Shown in pieces: positions 1 through 13,500 of a DNA stretch of 64,000 nt. The notes below the pieces were generated by a model. That model did not search any database. It was not told where the DNA came from and saw only the letters and a list, made by a program, of their open reading frames with translations. The translations under genes were made by a program, and so were the position numbers. The stretch is from Sesamum alatum (taxonomy: Eukaryota > Streptophyta > Magnoliopsida > Lamiales > Pedaliaceae): positions 32,084,479-32,148,478 of the forward strand of contig JACGWO010000005.1 in the NCBI GenBank assembly GCA_034509735.1. Reading direction: 5' to 3'. Numbering within the stretch: the stretch's first letter is position 1; every line of letters starts with the position of its first letter.

Positions 1-873
1 TTAAAGTTTTTTTGTCTGAAATTGTCACTTTTTTAAAAAATTACTATCCTAAATTGCTATTTTCAAATGAACTTGGACTAAAAGTGCCACAACTCCTAAA
101 AAAGTGGACCAAAATTACATTTTTCACCAATATTTATACCGACCTCCAAATCCAGTTATTTCGATCCGAACCTATCCCATCTAAGATGGGAACCCGAATT
201 ACCAATTTCCGTGCTCTAATTGCTATCCCTACATCTTAATATCACAGGGGAAGGTCGCCCTAATTCACAAATATTAGAGAGGGGGGTGTAACTAATATAT
301 CAAATTATCGAAGGAATCTATTTGTTATACATAATTAAATTTTAAAAATACTAAATGTAATTTTTTAAATTATATTAATTTATATTTAATTATATTATAC
401 TTCAGGAAAAGAGTGTGTAACTATGCCAATATTATATTATTACACCAAGAAAAATATAGGAATAATAAATAAGGATAGTGTTTTATTGACTTACAAATAC
501 ACAACTCATCTCTAAGAATTATCACTCTATATGTACTTGAGCAATTACAAAGGCTCCTTTCTATCCACTTATGTATATATCATACATTTACCCCTACCTT
601 CAACTAATTATGAGCATTACAACTATACATTCCTGTATAACCCTAATCAATATAAAATTTTTACCCAAATTAGATTTGGCTGAATCGAACCAATCACAGA
701 GCAAATGCAATATACTTAGCATGTAATTGGTTACTTTATCTTAACTGTACACCAATCACACGATCAGTACGTTTCACTTACCATATAATTGGTTCAAATC
801 CGACCAAACCCGGTTTGGATTAGAATTTCCCCTAATCAACCAGTTGTTTCTAACAGCAACGGTCATTTTTCAC
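1..873. other. 3' flank of the lipoxygenase gene, no other gene seen
   Basis: AT-rich sequence downstream of the minus-strand lipoxygenase stop. The part near 600-873 is the probable 3' UTR and polyadenylation region. The only longer open frame here (12-239, +) has no recognisable domain and looks like chance. No RNA gene or clear transposon end was found. Confidence 0.5.
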
Positions 874-3800
874 TCATATGGACACACTATTAGGTACACC
901 CCTACATGTTACTCCGGGTTCGGAGCTAGGTGCAAGAAGCTCATACGGTAGCACTCCGGCGCCACACCTGTTCTTTAGCTTCGGATCCGAGTTCCGTTTA
1001 TCGATTTCCTTCTCGATCCGTCTAATCTCGGCTGAGAACTCGTAGAAGGCCTCGACCACCTCGGCATCACCCGACCATATCGATTGGTGATGCCTCTCCC
1101 CTAGATACTCCTCGTCGGGGGAGTGAGTCGATAATGTGTCCACGACAGCCATGAATTTTGTAGCTTGTAACAAGCTCGGAAGGGCACAGAAGAAGTATTT
1201 CTGTGGATCCGAGAGGAAAACTGCGTACTCGGGGTCGTTCTCGTCGGGGATCAGGCGCCGCATGAGTGGTGGCCGGTTCGGGACGTAGCCACCGTAAGGG
1301 TATTGGCCGAAATTCAATGCAGCATGTTGAGCTGATGCTAGCCATATTATGGTGGTGAGAATAGAAATAAGGTCCTCTGGGGTGGCTAACGTCGGCCACC
1401 AGTCTGCATGGCGGCGGTCGGCGTGCCCCACGTTGATGGACTCGGCGTACCAGGCTTGGAGCTCCTTGTCGTTGCAGACACGGGCCGAGTCCGGGTAGTA
1501 ATGGTTCACGTAGTTTCGGACCCAGTTCTCGATAGCGCCCCAAATCATCAGCCCATCTGTGGCGTATGGGTAGTCCTCGATGGTTAGTTTAAGGCCATGT
1601 GGTTGGGTTGGGTCCGGTACAGCCATTCCTCTGAAATCAAGAAAGGAAAATCAAAGTCATTAGACTTCAAGAACCAAGTGATCAGAGTGAAGTTGTGAGT
1701 AATTTTTGGTAATAGATAATACCTTCGGATGAGATCGGCTGGGAGGCCTTCCTGATCGAAGCGCCAGTTCTTGTAGGCGGCAGCGCTGATTTCCATGCAG
1801 TAACGGCCAGGGGTGAAGCAAGACTCGATCACACCATCGACACTAATCAAGCTCTGTCGCGCCAAGGCATTGATCTCCAACGTATATCTCATATGCGGAT
1901 CCAAAAGCTTAAAGATTGGGTGCATCGCGCTCATCTGCCTATGTGCTGCCAAGATGAACGGCTCCATGGTCGCATGCGTGCGCAACCTATAACCATAACA
2001 CCGGCATGATTTAAGTCTACTTAAGGTCATTACCATCAAAATAGTAGTTTTCGTTCCGTTTTACATACCAATGGTTGACAAGTTGATGAACACCGGCGTC
2101 ATTGGAACAAACATGGGCTTTGGCTAATTGCCACATCCAGTAAGTGGTTGCATCCACAGGTGGTGTGAGCACACGCTTTGACCGTGTGTTTGGAGAGGTC
2201 GGTGGGAGGCTCAGCTCGATTGCTATGGGTTTCAGCGTGCCCAAGTCAGTCAAGAAAAATATCGTACGTGTTGCATATGATTTTCTGCCATCAAGAGCAT
2301 TCATCCGATCGAGGAATGGCAAGTAAATATCGTGGTAATCAATGATGTAGAGCCTATCAGAGTCCAGAGCCTGTCAAAGTTACATGTCAATTATTATACA
2401 AACTCCAAGAGAAGTCGTTGTAATTAACGCTCGAATAGACAGACGGTCCCAAGTCAATTTCGGGACCATGCAAGAAAAACCAAGAACATGAGCATCATGA
2501 TACGCAGTCACGATCAATTATAGCAGTGTACTATGTAACAACTGTTGATTTTTTTCACCAAAACTACTAAACAAGTACCTGTTGTACACTCATCCCATTG
2601 AGTTGGCCAGAAATGTGTTCTTCTTTGAGAGCTGATTCTTGTGGTCCATAGATTTCAGGGTCAAGCTTACTCACTGGGGGGAAAACCTGAAGCTTCTCAA
2701 TGTTGACAGGGTTCACCCCTGCTATGGCCTGCCGGGCGAATTCGTCGTCTCTCAACCATGCAAATTTGTCCTCTGTGTCACATGTAGATTGAAGATTAAC
2801 ATTTTGATACAATTCCCACATTTAAATTATGTATCAAGAGTCAAATATTAGATGCTACTAAAATAATTAAGACATTATCATAATAGATTAGCAGTGGTCG
2901 AGCCATATATGCGCCATTAACATAAAATCGACCACTTGAAAGTGACGGTGGGATACTATGTGCGCATGTGATACACGTGTTTTTTTAGCTAAGTTTAGGT
3001 CAGGACAAACTCGATTTTTGAATACGAACTTGTTGTATTCAAGTTGCATCAAAAAAATTACCAGACTCAAACAAGAGAAGAAAAGGAGGTGGGGTATATA
3101 TACTCACTCGATACAATCTTGGGGACGTCGTATTTGAGTAGACCGCCTTCTTGAATTTTGCTAACAGCCTTAGGCATTGGGATCTTCTTCAAGATTTCAT
3201 CTTGGAGGCCGAGTTTGAGAAGAAGGCCTTCGCTGTAGAGGCTGTCGATGTCCGAGAACCCCTTGAAATCCTTGTTGTTAGCCGAGATGCTGGCCATCAA
3301 CAACGGTATAATGCTGTGAAGCAGCCCCTTCAGCCTCCCAGTTGAGAAAGCATTCATCTTCGACTCCTCAAATTGCTCGTCTCTAGGCACATACATTGGC
3401 AGTGGCTTCTCTACTCGGCTCTCAGAATTCAAATCTGGTTCAAGAAGTTGATATATCTATCAGACAGGGCTGTTTAATGAAGGAAACATGGTACTCATCT
3501 TGATCAAGTAAGGAGAGCAGACAGACCAGTATCGGTCGGAGGACGTCCCGTTCGACAGCGCCTAGGATACGGTATTTTGTCACCTCCAAGTATCGGTCGA
3601 GCAAAATCGATACCCTTGTCTGGATTGCCAAGATCATTGTACACATCAAAGTCATATATTCTATCAGACAATTTTCTTTCACCATTCCCATCACCTCTCA
3701 GCTCTCTTAGCTCCTTCTCTCTAAGGGCTCTCAGCCCTGCAGGTGTTTCATCAGGCAAATATGGCTGTTCAAGAAAAGAACAAACAATAATTTAATTAAT

Positions 3801-5071
3801 CAGCTCTAATTCTAAATACAAAATACACACGTTTGAGCCATCTATACTGGATAATAAACTAACTTCTTTATTTCTTTAATCCTGATCTCATCAACTTTTA
3901 GTGGGAGTTCTTGGATTACTTTAAAGTTAAAAAATTAAAGCCTGCATCACTTTTTTAATCAAAGCATCAGTTTCCTTTGCGTTTTAAACATGAACTTGAA
4001 GAGATACAAAGCTGGACTTAGAATATAGAATTCCCAACAGGCTGTAAAGATAGAATAATCAACAAAAATGACAGATTAAATAAGAAAAACAGGGGGAATG
4101 GAAATGAGAACCATGCAAAAAGGGCCTAAAGAAATAGCTGTTTTGCTTTAAAAAAATGTAAAGAAAAAGTGTATAATAATCCACAAAACCACGAATGAAT
4201 GTTCAGAAATGAGTAAATAGTCATCAAGGAAAATAACTTTGACTCCTCCAAAATCAAACTAATTACACAAAAATAATGAGAAGAATAATCAAAATCAAAA
4301 TCAAAATCAAAATCAAGCAGCTATTTTCAATACCTGATTAGAGAAGAAAATTCTTTTCCCAGGATGATCTTTCTTGGACTGAACCCAAGAATTGCAGGGA
4401 AAATGAACAGGGCCACATGCAAATCCTTCAATTGTGATACTCTCCAAGAAGAATTCTTGCTGGTGTTTATTAGCCACTGTGATTGCTCCTGGAATCCCAA
4501 AGTTGGAATCCACCACAAATTCTGCTGTGTAATTTACTCTCTCTGTTTTCAGGTTTGATTTCTTGGACCAGTCCCTCAACACAGCTTCATTGCTCTTCTT
4601 GGGAGCTTTGGTTTCTAATCAATCATCACACCCCACAAAGAAATTAAAGCTTTAATAATTACTATTTTCAAGAAAGATTATATAATATGAAAAAAAGAAA
4701 AAAAACTCACTTGGATCAATATCATTGCTGACAAGTTCCAAAACAACATTTCTCCCAATCTTGTCAGTAAAAGCATCCAAATGCTTAACAAAAGTCTCCT
4801 TGAAATCCTCCTTGTTCTTGTTCCTCACTGTCACCACTGCCCTCACCTTGAACTTCACTGCTTTTTCAGGCACCACTTTCACCAAATCCAAATCCTCACT
4901 GATGGCTGCAACAAGGGTTGTACTCTTCACACCTTTTCTTATCATCACTCGCTGTTGTTGTACTCTCTTCCCCTCCAGGGGCAGAAAAAACCGGTTCTTG
5001 TACGGTGAGGCTGCAAGAAGCGATGATTTCTCCATTAAAGAAGAGCCCATGATTTCTCTACTCAGTGCCAT
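874..5071 (-). CDS. LOX2: Chloroplast linoleate 13S-lipoxygenase (LOX2-type), 8 exons
   Basis: Adds O2 at C-13 of linolenic/linoleic acid in plastids, the entry step to jasmonate and leaf-volatile oxylipins. Exons (minus strand, GT-AG, phases agree): 5071-4711, 4614-4334, 3764-3527, 3434-3108, 2772-2579, 2370-2069, 1986-1723, 1630-874. They join to 2724 bp, 907 aa, the usual size for plastid LOX. Residues 1 to about 60 are a Ser/basic transit peptide ([10 protein letters not shown]...). A PLAT domain follows (about 70-220), then the catalytic domain. Iron ligands seen: two His in NHWLRTH (about 566-571), His/Asn in QHAALN (about 758/762) and the terminal Ile of GVPNSVSI. The Cys-Phe pair in ESCFTPGRY is the type-2 13-LOX regiospecificity signature, and Ala in NALARQS fits S-stereochemistry. 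All catalytic residues are intact. Assignment to the LOX2 clade rather than LOX3/4/6 is from recall of family motifs, so moderate. Confidence 0.96.
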
Positions 5072-5470
5072 GTTTATTTACTTCGAAAAAATCTTCAATC
5101 TTTCTGCCTTTCTCGAGTGACCCTTTTGCAGGAGGAGGGAGAAGAATATGAAATCTTGAAGGTCTTGTTTGTTTCTGTGTGTGTGTTTAGTGTGTGTAAA
5201 TGCTTACATATGTGTGTGTATATATATACACACACGTAGTTTTGAAAGTGTGAAGATGGTAGAAATGAATGAATGATGGTGGAAGAGGGAATAAGAGATC
5301 TCACCGTCCACACGTTTTTTAATTTTCTGGTTATGACCACATGCAAAAGTCGCTATTCGTGTGTCTGTGTGTGTGTGTAAAAATTAAATTAAAAATAAAA
5401 GAAAAAGCGTGTTCCTAGAATTTTCATTTGATGATGGAAAATGGCTGCTGGTGCTGAGTCAAAGGAACGA
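5072..5470 (-). promoter_or_regulatory. Lipoxygenase promoter/5' leader with (TG)n and TATA tract
   Basis: Immediately upstream of the lipoxygenase ATG. A (TG)n tract with a TATATATA core lies at about 5175-5236 and a second (TG)n at 5359-5378. The TATATATA at about 5219-5228 is around 150 bp upstream of the start codon and is the best TATA candidate. A TTTGACTC (W-box-like) sequence, reading on the minus strand, lies near 5454-5462. Function is inferred from position only. Confidence 0.45.
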
Positions 5471-8200
5471 GTTTGGAGTTTCCTAGATCCGACGCGGTTG
5501 TAAGGAATCCATATAGAAAGTGCGCCTTACGAGTGGTCAGTTTTTAGCTCGGTGGACCTCTTTGTCCTTTTGTTTTGGCCGAAATGGCGATTATGTCCTA
5601 GTGGATCATAAAGTTTTGCACCAAAGTTTATTGTTTTTTCAAGAAAAATGTGCATATAATATCATTTTGTTTTTTCTTTCCTTTTTTTTATATAAAAATT
5701 ACAATGGTGGGTGACCCGACTCGCACAATGAGCATCGCGTCCCATATATGGATGTCTGTAAGAGTTTCACGATAATCAAATCGAAATCCAACTGTTAAGG
5801 TGTAATTGAATAAATTTGAATGTATAATAGTGATAAATATGCAATCATAAGGTGGATCGTTTATCTGCAATTAAAATATCAATCCATCGACGACTATAAT
5901 CTGAGTTGCTCATCGATTTAGATCGACCCGAATAAAAAGGAGGGAATTTCATTATATTTGGTTTTTTTTTTTTTTTCAACTCTTGAGGGTGTAAAATGAA
6001 TTTTATCTAGTATCAATTTCACCTACATCAATGGAGTGGAGGAAAAGTGTGAATTTGAGCTCAAAGCCTATCTATTATTTTTTGATATTGTTGATTATTA
6101 TATCACCACATTCAAACATAAATATTAATTCAATTATTTTTATTTTTCTAAATCAACTGCCATGTTATAAATAAAAAAAGAAAAAAGAAGTGGTGTCAAA
6201 TTAAATGAAATAGAACAGGTGATGAAATAGTGTGACACATCATGATTGTCTCCCCAATCATGGCCTAGCCCCATACCCTCCAATCATTTTTTCTTTATCA
6301 ATTTATGTAGAATGATATTTATAATATTTCTTTTTTCAATCAAATAAAACATAATATTTATTTCAGACACATTTCCAACAATATTTCTAAAAGTTTATTC
6401 TTGGGACACCTAATGAATGTATTTAAGATTTTTGTCATGATTTTCTTTAATGTTAGTATATGGCTTATGTTGTGGGCGTCGCTGTCAGCATTGAACCAAT
6501 ACTTAGTTTATAAATCGTATTCAGAACTTTTTATTGTAAAATAATAGTAAAATTTAATATATATATATATATATACACTTTATGAAGATAATTTTCTTTT
6601 ATATGAATAACATAAAATTTTCCACATGTTACAAATATATATTAAATGGAAAAAACACAGTACGTTTATAATAAATTTCGGACTGATATTATTGCATGAA
6701 ACCTTCGATTCTTGCAATGCCATTATCTCTTTTACTCCTGAACTTTTATGAAGTGTCTGCAAATGCTGAAAATAAACACTATCAACTTATCGATGTAAAT
6801 AAGATAAAAAGAGTGATTTTGTTTTCAACTTTTGCTTTTGAAATGTTTAAATTAAATTGATTTAAGCCAAAAGCTATAAACTGCTTCATATAAAATTGTG
6901 TAGTTCATTGATAGCATTGTAGATATTGAATTATTTTCCAAACACTCAAACTTCAATTTTTATTTTTTTTAGTTTTATTTATTTTTATTTTTAAATACTT
7001 CTAATTTTTATCTTTGCTTAACTCATAACTTTCTTTATTACTTGTTCTCACCACAAAAAAATAAAATAAAATAAAATAAAATTATTGCAAATACCCCTTT
7101 GACAGAAATAGGCAACAACGATTCGAAATTTAATTTTTCATTATAAAATATAATTTTTTTATGCAAGTTAAGGTATTGATACCACTATTACACAACACCA
7201 GTTTAGTAAAGTACAATAGATCTTATAATATTTTTGCATATTTTCCTATTTTCAGATGTTCGCTTTGTGCATTTCAGAGTTTTTAATCTCCCTAAACATA
7301 CAACATTTGAGAAAATAATAATATGTGAAGATTTTATTAAAGATGCACAGACATTTTATTTTATGATGATGCGAAATTACAAGAATATATGTGATTTGCT
7401 AATTAAAAGTCGAGCATGGATCTAAAATTCGGTAATCGATCGATAAAAATTCATTTGGTTCAACTGGTTGATTTGTAAAAATTTAAAACTAATTTAGTAT
7501 TCCGAAATGATAAAAGTCGTTTTATCTATACTGATATAAAAATAAATATTTTTTGCTCATAAACGGTGATTTATGATACTCTGACACTAATTTTTTTTGT
7601 AATATCGACATACCTTAAATTGGTCTGTTTTCGCTCTTTTTTTTGTTTTAAAAATAATGTATTTATTTATATATTTTATTTGTATGTATAAAATATTTTA
7701 AAATATAAAATATTATTTATTATATATACCTAGAAATAACGACTAGTAATAAATAATGTAATGAATAAAAAATGTCGAATTTACCTTATTGCGTGCGATT
7801 TTCAGGAATATCGCGCTAACAACTTTTACTAACGGAAAATTAACCGACGCCGCCCATGTTACCAACGAGGGGATGCAGTTGCCAATTCGAGAAAAGATAA
7901 AGGGCATAAAGGGAATCACACTTCCACTTGAGAAAGAAAAAGGAAAAAGAAAAGGCGTGCTGGAATTTCCTTTGAATAAAATCGGGCAGCAGTTTTGACC
8001 ATTACCGTCAGTTTGGCAGCTTATAAAGTCATTTCAACCATTGGATCAAACACTGAAAATTATTCAATATATATTAAAGATAATATCTAAAATATCATTA
8101 AATACAAAAATTACATTACCTAAAACATTACATTATAAGAATATATTTGTATTGTACAACTAAACAAACAATATTAGTAACAACGAAATTAATATTTTTT
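5471..8200. other. AT-rich intergenic, no gene seen
   Basis: No frame with protein-like composition. There is an (AT)n run near 6560-6575 and an (AAAAT)n run near 7058-7082. The segment 7790-7998 is less AT-rich and has an open frame of 69 codons (+) with no recognisable domain; I do not call it a gene. Confidence 0.45.
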
Positions 8201-8628
8201 GCTAAATTATAGCTACCTCCCATGAGATTTGGCATAACTACAAATACTCCCTCGTTGTTTGAAAAATTACCAATACCCCCGTGAGGTTTATAATCATCTA
8301 ACAAATAATTCATTTTCATCCATTTTTATGGGTGAACTGACGAAAATGCCCTTCTGTACTGAATTATTTTTTATTTAATTCTTAAAATGATTTTGGATTG
8401 CAATGCTAGGGAGATGTTTCTTAAGTTTTTTACACAGTGGATCAATAATGCAATTTGACTCGGTTGATTTTTCTACATTTTTAATAAAAAATTCAAGAGC
8501 AAATAGTTAATTTCAAGCATTTGATTAAAAATTACAAACCTCAACGGAGTATTTGTAATTTATCAAATAATTAAAGGTATTTGTAATTATGCCAAACCTC
8601 ATTGTAAATGGGTGTAGTTTATCCTATT
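8201..8628. mobile_element. MITE family A copy 1 (long-TIR, MULE-like)
   Basis: Ends are inverted copies of each other: the left begins GCTAAATTATAGCTACC and contains TTTGGCATAACTACAAATAC; the right ends with the complementary GTATTTGTAATTATGCCAAA ... GTAGTTTATCC. The TIRs are about 80-90 bp with no coding capacity between them. Related copies lie at 26275-26687, 47532-47963, 53682-54065, 58708-59115 and (split) about 51730-52605. The copy at 26275 has a 9-bp target duplication, which suggests Mutator-like mobilisation. Confidence 0.7.
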
Positions 8629-11231
8629 CTTTTAAGTAGTGGATTTGAATTTTTACTATGTAAGTAAGTTTTTTTAAGACAAATTATAAATTTGAAACTG
8701 TGGTTGCGTGGGGTTTAAATGTTGTACCTAATTTGGGTCAATTGAAGTTTTCTCGAATATTAAAATGAAACAAATTGATTTATTCTTCTTATTCATAGTA
8801 CTAATCCATGGTCATTTTCACGACTTTTTGTCAATCTTATGCATATACCAATTCTCTCACGAAATTTATAGATTAATGGTGAAACACACCAATTTTAGTT
8901 GATACAACAAAAAATCATGAAAACAAAATCATACAATTGAATAAATAATTAAATTTTTGTGTTAGATTATAATTTATAACCTAATAATTATTATACGGTC
9001 ATTCTTACCTAAGTCCGGTGACGTCTAGATTCATTCATTATTGATCATTCAACACTAGTATTGCAGAGATTTCGAGACGTGAATCTGTACAAATATGGGC
9101 ATTTGGTCGTATAAATATTCCAGAACCATTTGGGATTAAGATACGTCATTTTTAATTTAGAGAATATCCTTTGTTTTCTCCCCTCAATTGGAGGGTCTCA
9201 GTTGGGGACTTCCCGATATGCATAACGTTGGCTTGTTTCCTCAGGTTTCCAGCGCTTGTTCGAATCAGACTATCCCCGAAATCACAATAATCTCGAACCC
9301 AGATCAAAATTTAAGTTTGAAATTTGTGATAATTAGTTAATCTACCACATGTAATTGTTTTAATGAGTGGTTAATTATTCATTTGGTGATTAAGAAAAGT
9401 TAATTAATAAAATAATAATGGGATGCTCCTTTTGTTGAGACCAGACAAGGGCTGTGTTCAAAACCATGAAATTTTTGTCAAACACAAAACCCTTGTTTTG
9501 AAATTTGAAGTTTGACCCCCTTTTTTCCTTAGACCAATTTTCAAAGATTAATGTTCATACTTACTTAGCAGTTGACAATTAGAAACAATCAACAAGTCTT
9601 CTCTAGCATTCTTCAACCGGACATTAGAGCAGCAAATTATTCGAATCGAGCCAAACATATTATTGTTTAAAACTTGTTTGAATTATGATCGAGCTTAAAA
9701 AAATTGCATTTGAATTTAATTTGATTACTGATTTAATCAAGTTCCAATGGATCGAGCTTGAAAGCTTATTAAAATATGAATCGAAGATATTTCATTATGT
9801 TTGACTGATTGAATCAAGCTTGAAAGCTTATTGAACAAGAAAATTTGTTTAAATTTAGTTTGTTAAGTTTAGCAAATCACATTCAAATTAGCTTTTATCG
9901 ATTAATTCCAATCGAGTATCGAATAATTTGATTTATTTTTCAATCATATCGGACATCCACGCTCTTCTCTTCTTCTTTCTGTTCGTTTTTTCTTTCCCCC
10001 TTCTAGATAAAGGACATCAGAATTAAAAAAATAATAAAAAAATAGCTCTGAATTAATTCTATATATGTTCTTCACTACATTTAATTTGTTCTTCACTTCT
10101 CTTAGAAATTTCATTTTTACTTTTCTATATTTTTGGCATAATTTTTTCCTTTATATAGAATTGTCCATCTTGGACTAGAAAAACATCATACCTATTTTTC
10201 TACATCTTTTAACTAATTTTTCTCTTCTTTGGTTCGCAAATGAATTGATTAGAATTATACCACAAATTTCAATTATCAACGCATCAAATATCAATATCGA
10301 TTATTTATATTAACAATAATTATTATTAGACACAATAATGATATTTGAACCCATGATCCTCATAGTTATAAAATTTCAGTTTCGTCAACAAACAAACTTC
10401 ATAATTGGTTCCCAATCAATTATCGGTCCTGGACTAGCAGAATAACAAATCTTCAACCGAAACATTTCTAACTAATGATGTCTGAATTTAGTGGCTAAGA
10501 TTGAGGTTCGAGTCCCACAAACGTGCGGGGCACGTATTTGTCTCACTTTACGTGTTTTAGTTATATTAATGTGTACTGATTGTATCGATGTATGATTTAT
10601 TTTATTCAGATATCAACGTGTATATTCACGTAATTACAGTTTTTAAAAAACAAAACAACTAGAACATTTTCGCAATTATTGATTCAATCGAAAACCCTAG
10701 AATTCAAAGTTCATGATCAATGACTGTTGTAAAAGAATCAATAACTAATATCGATTGGATGAGAATGTATGATCCATGAATCATGCGATCGAGGTGTAAT
10801 TTTCCTTATATCAAGTCATGAAAATATTAAAAAAAGGTCAAAAATTTCGGTTTAATTTCGTTGTCCTAAAAGATCCTATAATCTTGGAAATTTCCGACCA
10901 AATTGACGTAAGCAAGCTGCATGATTCTGAGGCTGTAAGCATAGCACCGACCACTCAAGAAGAAAAAGAAAAAAAAGTCAAAAATACTAAAAGTTAAATC
11001 AAAATATTTGAAAAAATGCAAAAAAAAAAATAAAAAAATCATATATTCCAATCATATTACTAACACTTCCATGTTCCCATTTGCCTACAATCTTTCCTTT
11101 TCAACACAACAATTGATTACCTAGTCAGATCTATTATCGTAATTTATATATATATACTAATACATTTTAGTAATTTTAAATTAAAAAAAATATTATAAGA
11201 AAATAGATCTATAAGAAACTGTTATAAGTAA
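8629..11231. other. Intergenic DNA with dispersed-repeat remnants
   Basis: No gene seen. Around 9625-9950 lies a sequence (repeated AATCGAGC, TTGAAAGCTTATT, GTTTAAATTTAGTTTGTTAAG themes) that recurs in diverged form at about 40240-40600, in front of the ALDH7 gene. Around 10465-10650 there is a B-box-like GGTTCGAGTCCCA and an A-rich 3' end, a likely SINE relic. Confidence 0.45.
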
Positions 11232-11781
11232 GGGATAATTACGTTGTTGTCTCTTGAATTTTGGTGTAATTACACATGAACCCTTTGTAGTTTGAGAAAT
11301 TACATCTTCTGCGTCATGACGTTTGTTTTCTTCCAACAAATAGATCCGCCCGCTAGTTAAAATTTAAGGAATTTGCTGATATTGGAAAAAAATGAATTGA
11401 AATTGGTATTTAACTCCTATTAATTTATTACTGACTTATTACGGGTCAAATAAATTTTTTATGACCAAAATACCATTACAAAGGTAAAGATGCAGCTCCT
11501 TACATGCATTAGCGAGTGAAGATGTATAAATGTAGTTTAGTCAAAAGAAGATTTATTTCACTTGCAATAAATCAGTAGTAAGTTAATCGAGGCTAAATAT
11601 GAATTTTCATTCTTTATTTTTTTTTTTTTGGCTAATATTAGCGAATTCGGTGAATTTTGACTAACGGAAAACTATTTCTTAGTTGAAACAAACTTCAAGG
11701 GTACTAAATGCAATTCCTCCAAATCACAAAGGATTTACGTCTAATTACAACGACCTCAAGGAGGGGTGATGTAATTATCCC
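11232..11781. mobile_element. MITE family B copy (GGGATAATTAC TIR), 9-bp TSD
   Basis: Begins GGGATAATTAC and ends GTAATTATCCC, with further inverted similarity inwards (TGTAATTACAC / GTCTAATTACA). The flanks are tataagtaa and taaaagtaa, matching at 8 of 9 positions, which fits the 9-bp target duplication of Mutator-like elements. There is no coding capacity. Related sequences are at about 14115-14395, 16205-16620, 18915-19165, 23306-23582, 26754-27013 and 36951-37207. Confidence 0.7.
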
Positions 11782-11794
11782 TAAAAGTAAATGC

Positions 11795-12109
11795 CACTAG
11801 AAAAAATTTATCATTTAACCATGGCTAATTGTCATGGTTAAAAACAAATAACTATAGTGAATAGTTTTTCACTAATGACCCTACAACGGTTGTCGGCCGT
11901 GGTTTTTGCTAGTGTGGCTAAAATATTTGTTATGGCTAAAACCCATGTCAAAAACATTTGATATGGTTTATAACCATGGCAAAAAGAGTTTTCGTGGTGG
12001 ATAATCTTTTTGCAATGATTTTTGTTAATCATGGTTAATAATAATTATTTTATAACAGTTTAGTCCATAGCCAATAAATTTATAGTCAATAGTGAATTTT
12101 CTTCTAGTG
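11795..12109. mobile_element. Miniature CACTA (En/Spm) element, 315 bp
   Basis: Starts CACTAGAAAAAATT and ends AATTTTCTTCTAGTG, so both ends carry the CACTA terminal repeat. Flanking trinucleotides are tgc and tgt, a decayed form of the 3-bp target duplication that CACTA elements make. The interior has repeated TGGTTA/ACCATG-type subterminal motifs in both orientations and no transposase. It lies only 13 bp from the preceding MITE. Confidence 0.72.
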
Positions 12110-13027
12110 TGTACAACCACATTTATCGAACTCAAACCCACAACCTTTAGTCTACGTACCGATATCTTAGTAGGATCATTTTCTCCATTTTTCAAATAAT
12201 ATAATCGTATAACTTCTGTTAATCATTTAATTTGGTTTTTTATAAATCTATTAATAATTCCCATAAATATTATCAACGGTTGATCGTCAAATTTAAGAAT
12301 TTTAGGATGGAAATAAGGTAAATAGCTAATAAATGAGATGAATAATTGATATGGTTGGCTAATGAGTTATTGCGCTTGATAAGTTTGTGAAGTCGAGTTT
12401 CACGAACGTGAATGTATGTCTATTTTAATAGTAATTTACTATTTTTTTTTCTTGTTTAAACGTATTGGGTGTGCCTAAGACCAAATCAAAGATGCATAAT
12501 TGTTGCTAATTATGAAACACGCCACAAAGCTAGACTGCTAATCAGAAACACGCCACACATGTTATTGGTGATGCAGAATTTTACAAGTTATTGCATTAAT
12601 ATTCGCAAAAAAAATATATCGACATCGATATCAATTAACATATTACTAGAATATTCAATACGTAATACATCAAAAATTTTAAATTAATTAATAATTTTAA
12701 AGCACAAAAATGCTACTATTAAGAATAAATTAAATATTTATATTCGTAGAATCTAAACTCACAGCTCTCGATAATCTGTTGTAAATTACAAAAAAATGAA
12801 TGATCGTGGCTGACTTTTGAGTGTCCTAAAAGTCATTCATCATGCCCAACACAGTAGATTTGTAGGGGGCAAAGTGTTGTGTAATTTCAGACCATAATTT
12901 CATTAGGAGTAATTTGTCAATGATGTGCGTGTAATAACTAATAATAGTTGAATTTTGTTAAAGATTGTCTGGAATCGGTTTTTGTTAGATTGTGAATGTA
13001 TGCAAGAAAGACGAAAAGAAAGTAAAT
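12110..13027. other. AT-rich intergenic, SINE-like relic
   Basis: No gene. Around 12345-12450 there is a short sequence resembling the 13325-13500 and 56200-56375 segments (CACGAA.GTGAATGTATGTCTA.TTTTA.AGTA), probably a decayed tRNA-related SINE. Nothing else is recognised. Confidence 0.35.
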
Positions 13028-13045
13028 GCAAGACACGTGACTGAT

Positions 13046-13309
13046 TTTTTTTAATTGAAGATGACGAAGTTTATTAATTGAAAGTAAAATAATTATATTC
13101 ACTTATATCGACTATCAATATCGAACAGAGACAATTACAGATAATCAAATTAATAATACACATAAACTAACACCCAACTATTACAATAACAAATCAGACC
13201 TACTATACAGTAGAATTAACATCAACCCACGCAGGGGTTAGGGGTTAAAACCCATGACCTCTAGGATCATGGGGCGACAACTTTGTCAACTAAGTTAGGC
13301 CTCCTCAAT
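13046..13309 (-). mobile_element. tRNA-derived SINE, family 1, copy in minus orientation
   Basis: Reverse-complement relative of the SINE at 14636-14905: shared CCCATGA..TTGAGGTCATGGG-like head, ACTGTATAGTAGGT body and an A-rich 3' end (seen here as a T-run at 13046). It is bracketed by direct repeats 13028-13045 and 13310-13327 that match at 15 of 18 positions, all differences being transitions, so this is an older insertion. The B box is degraded. Confidence 0.8.
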
Positions 13310-13324
13310 GCAGGACATGTGATT

Positions 13325-13500
13325 GATATAGGTTGGTAAACGAGGTCTTATTCAATTGATAAGGTTGAGATCTCACTATCAAAAGGTTATGAGTTTGATT
13401 CCCACGAATATGAATGTTCGTCTACTTTTACAGTAGTTTGTTGTTTCTTTATTTTGTTTGTATATACTCATTAATTTTAATTATTAATGTATTGAATCGA
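13325..13500 (+). repeat. Probable SINE relic (family 2-like)
   Basis: Contains a tRNA-like head (CAATTGATAAGGTTGAGATCTC ... GAGTTTGATTCCCACGAA) followed by an AT-rich tail similar to segments near 12400 and 56250. No clear target duplication was found, so the ends are approximate. Confidence 0.35.

Noticed and set aside
12..239. 75-codon open frame at the left edge
   Set aside because: AT-rich, no domain, no upstream or downstream gene structure; a chance frame.
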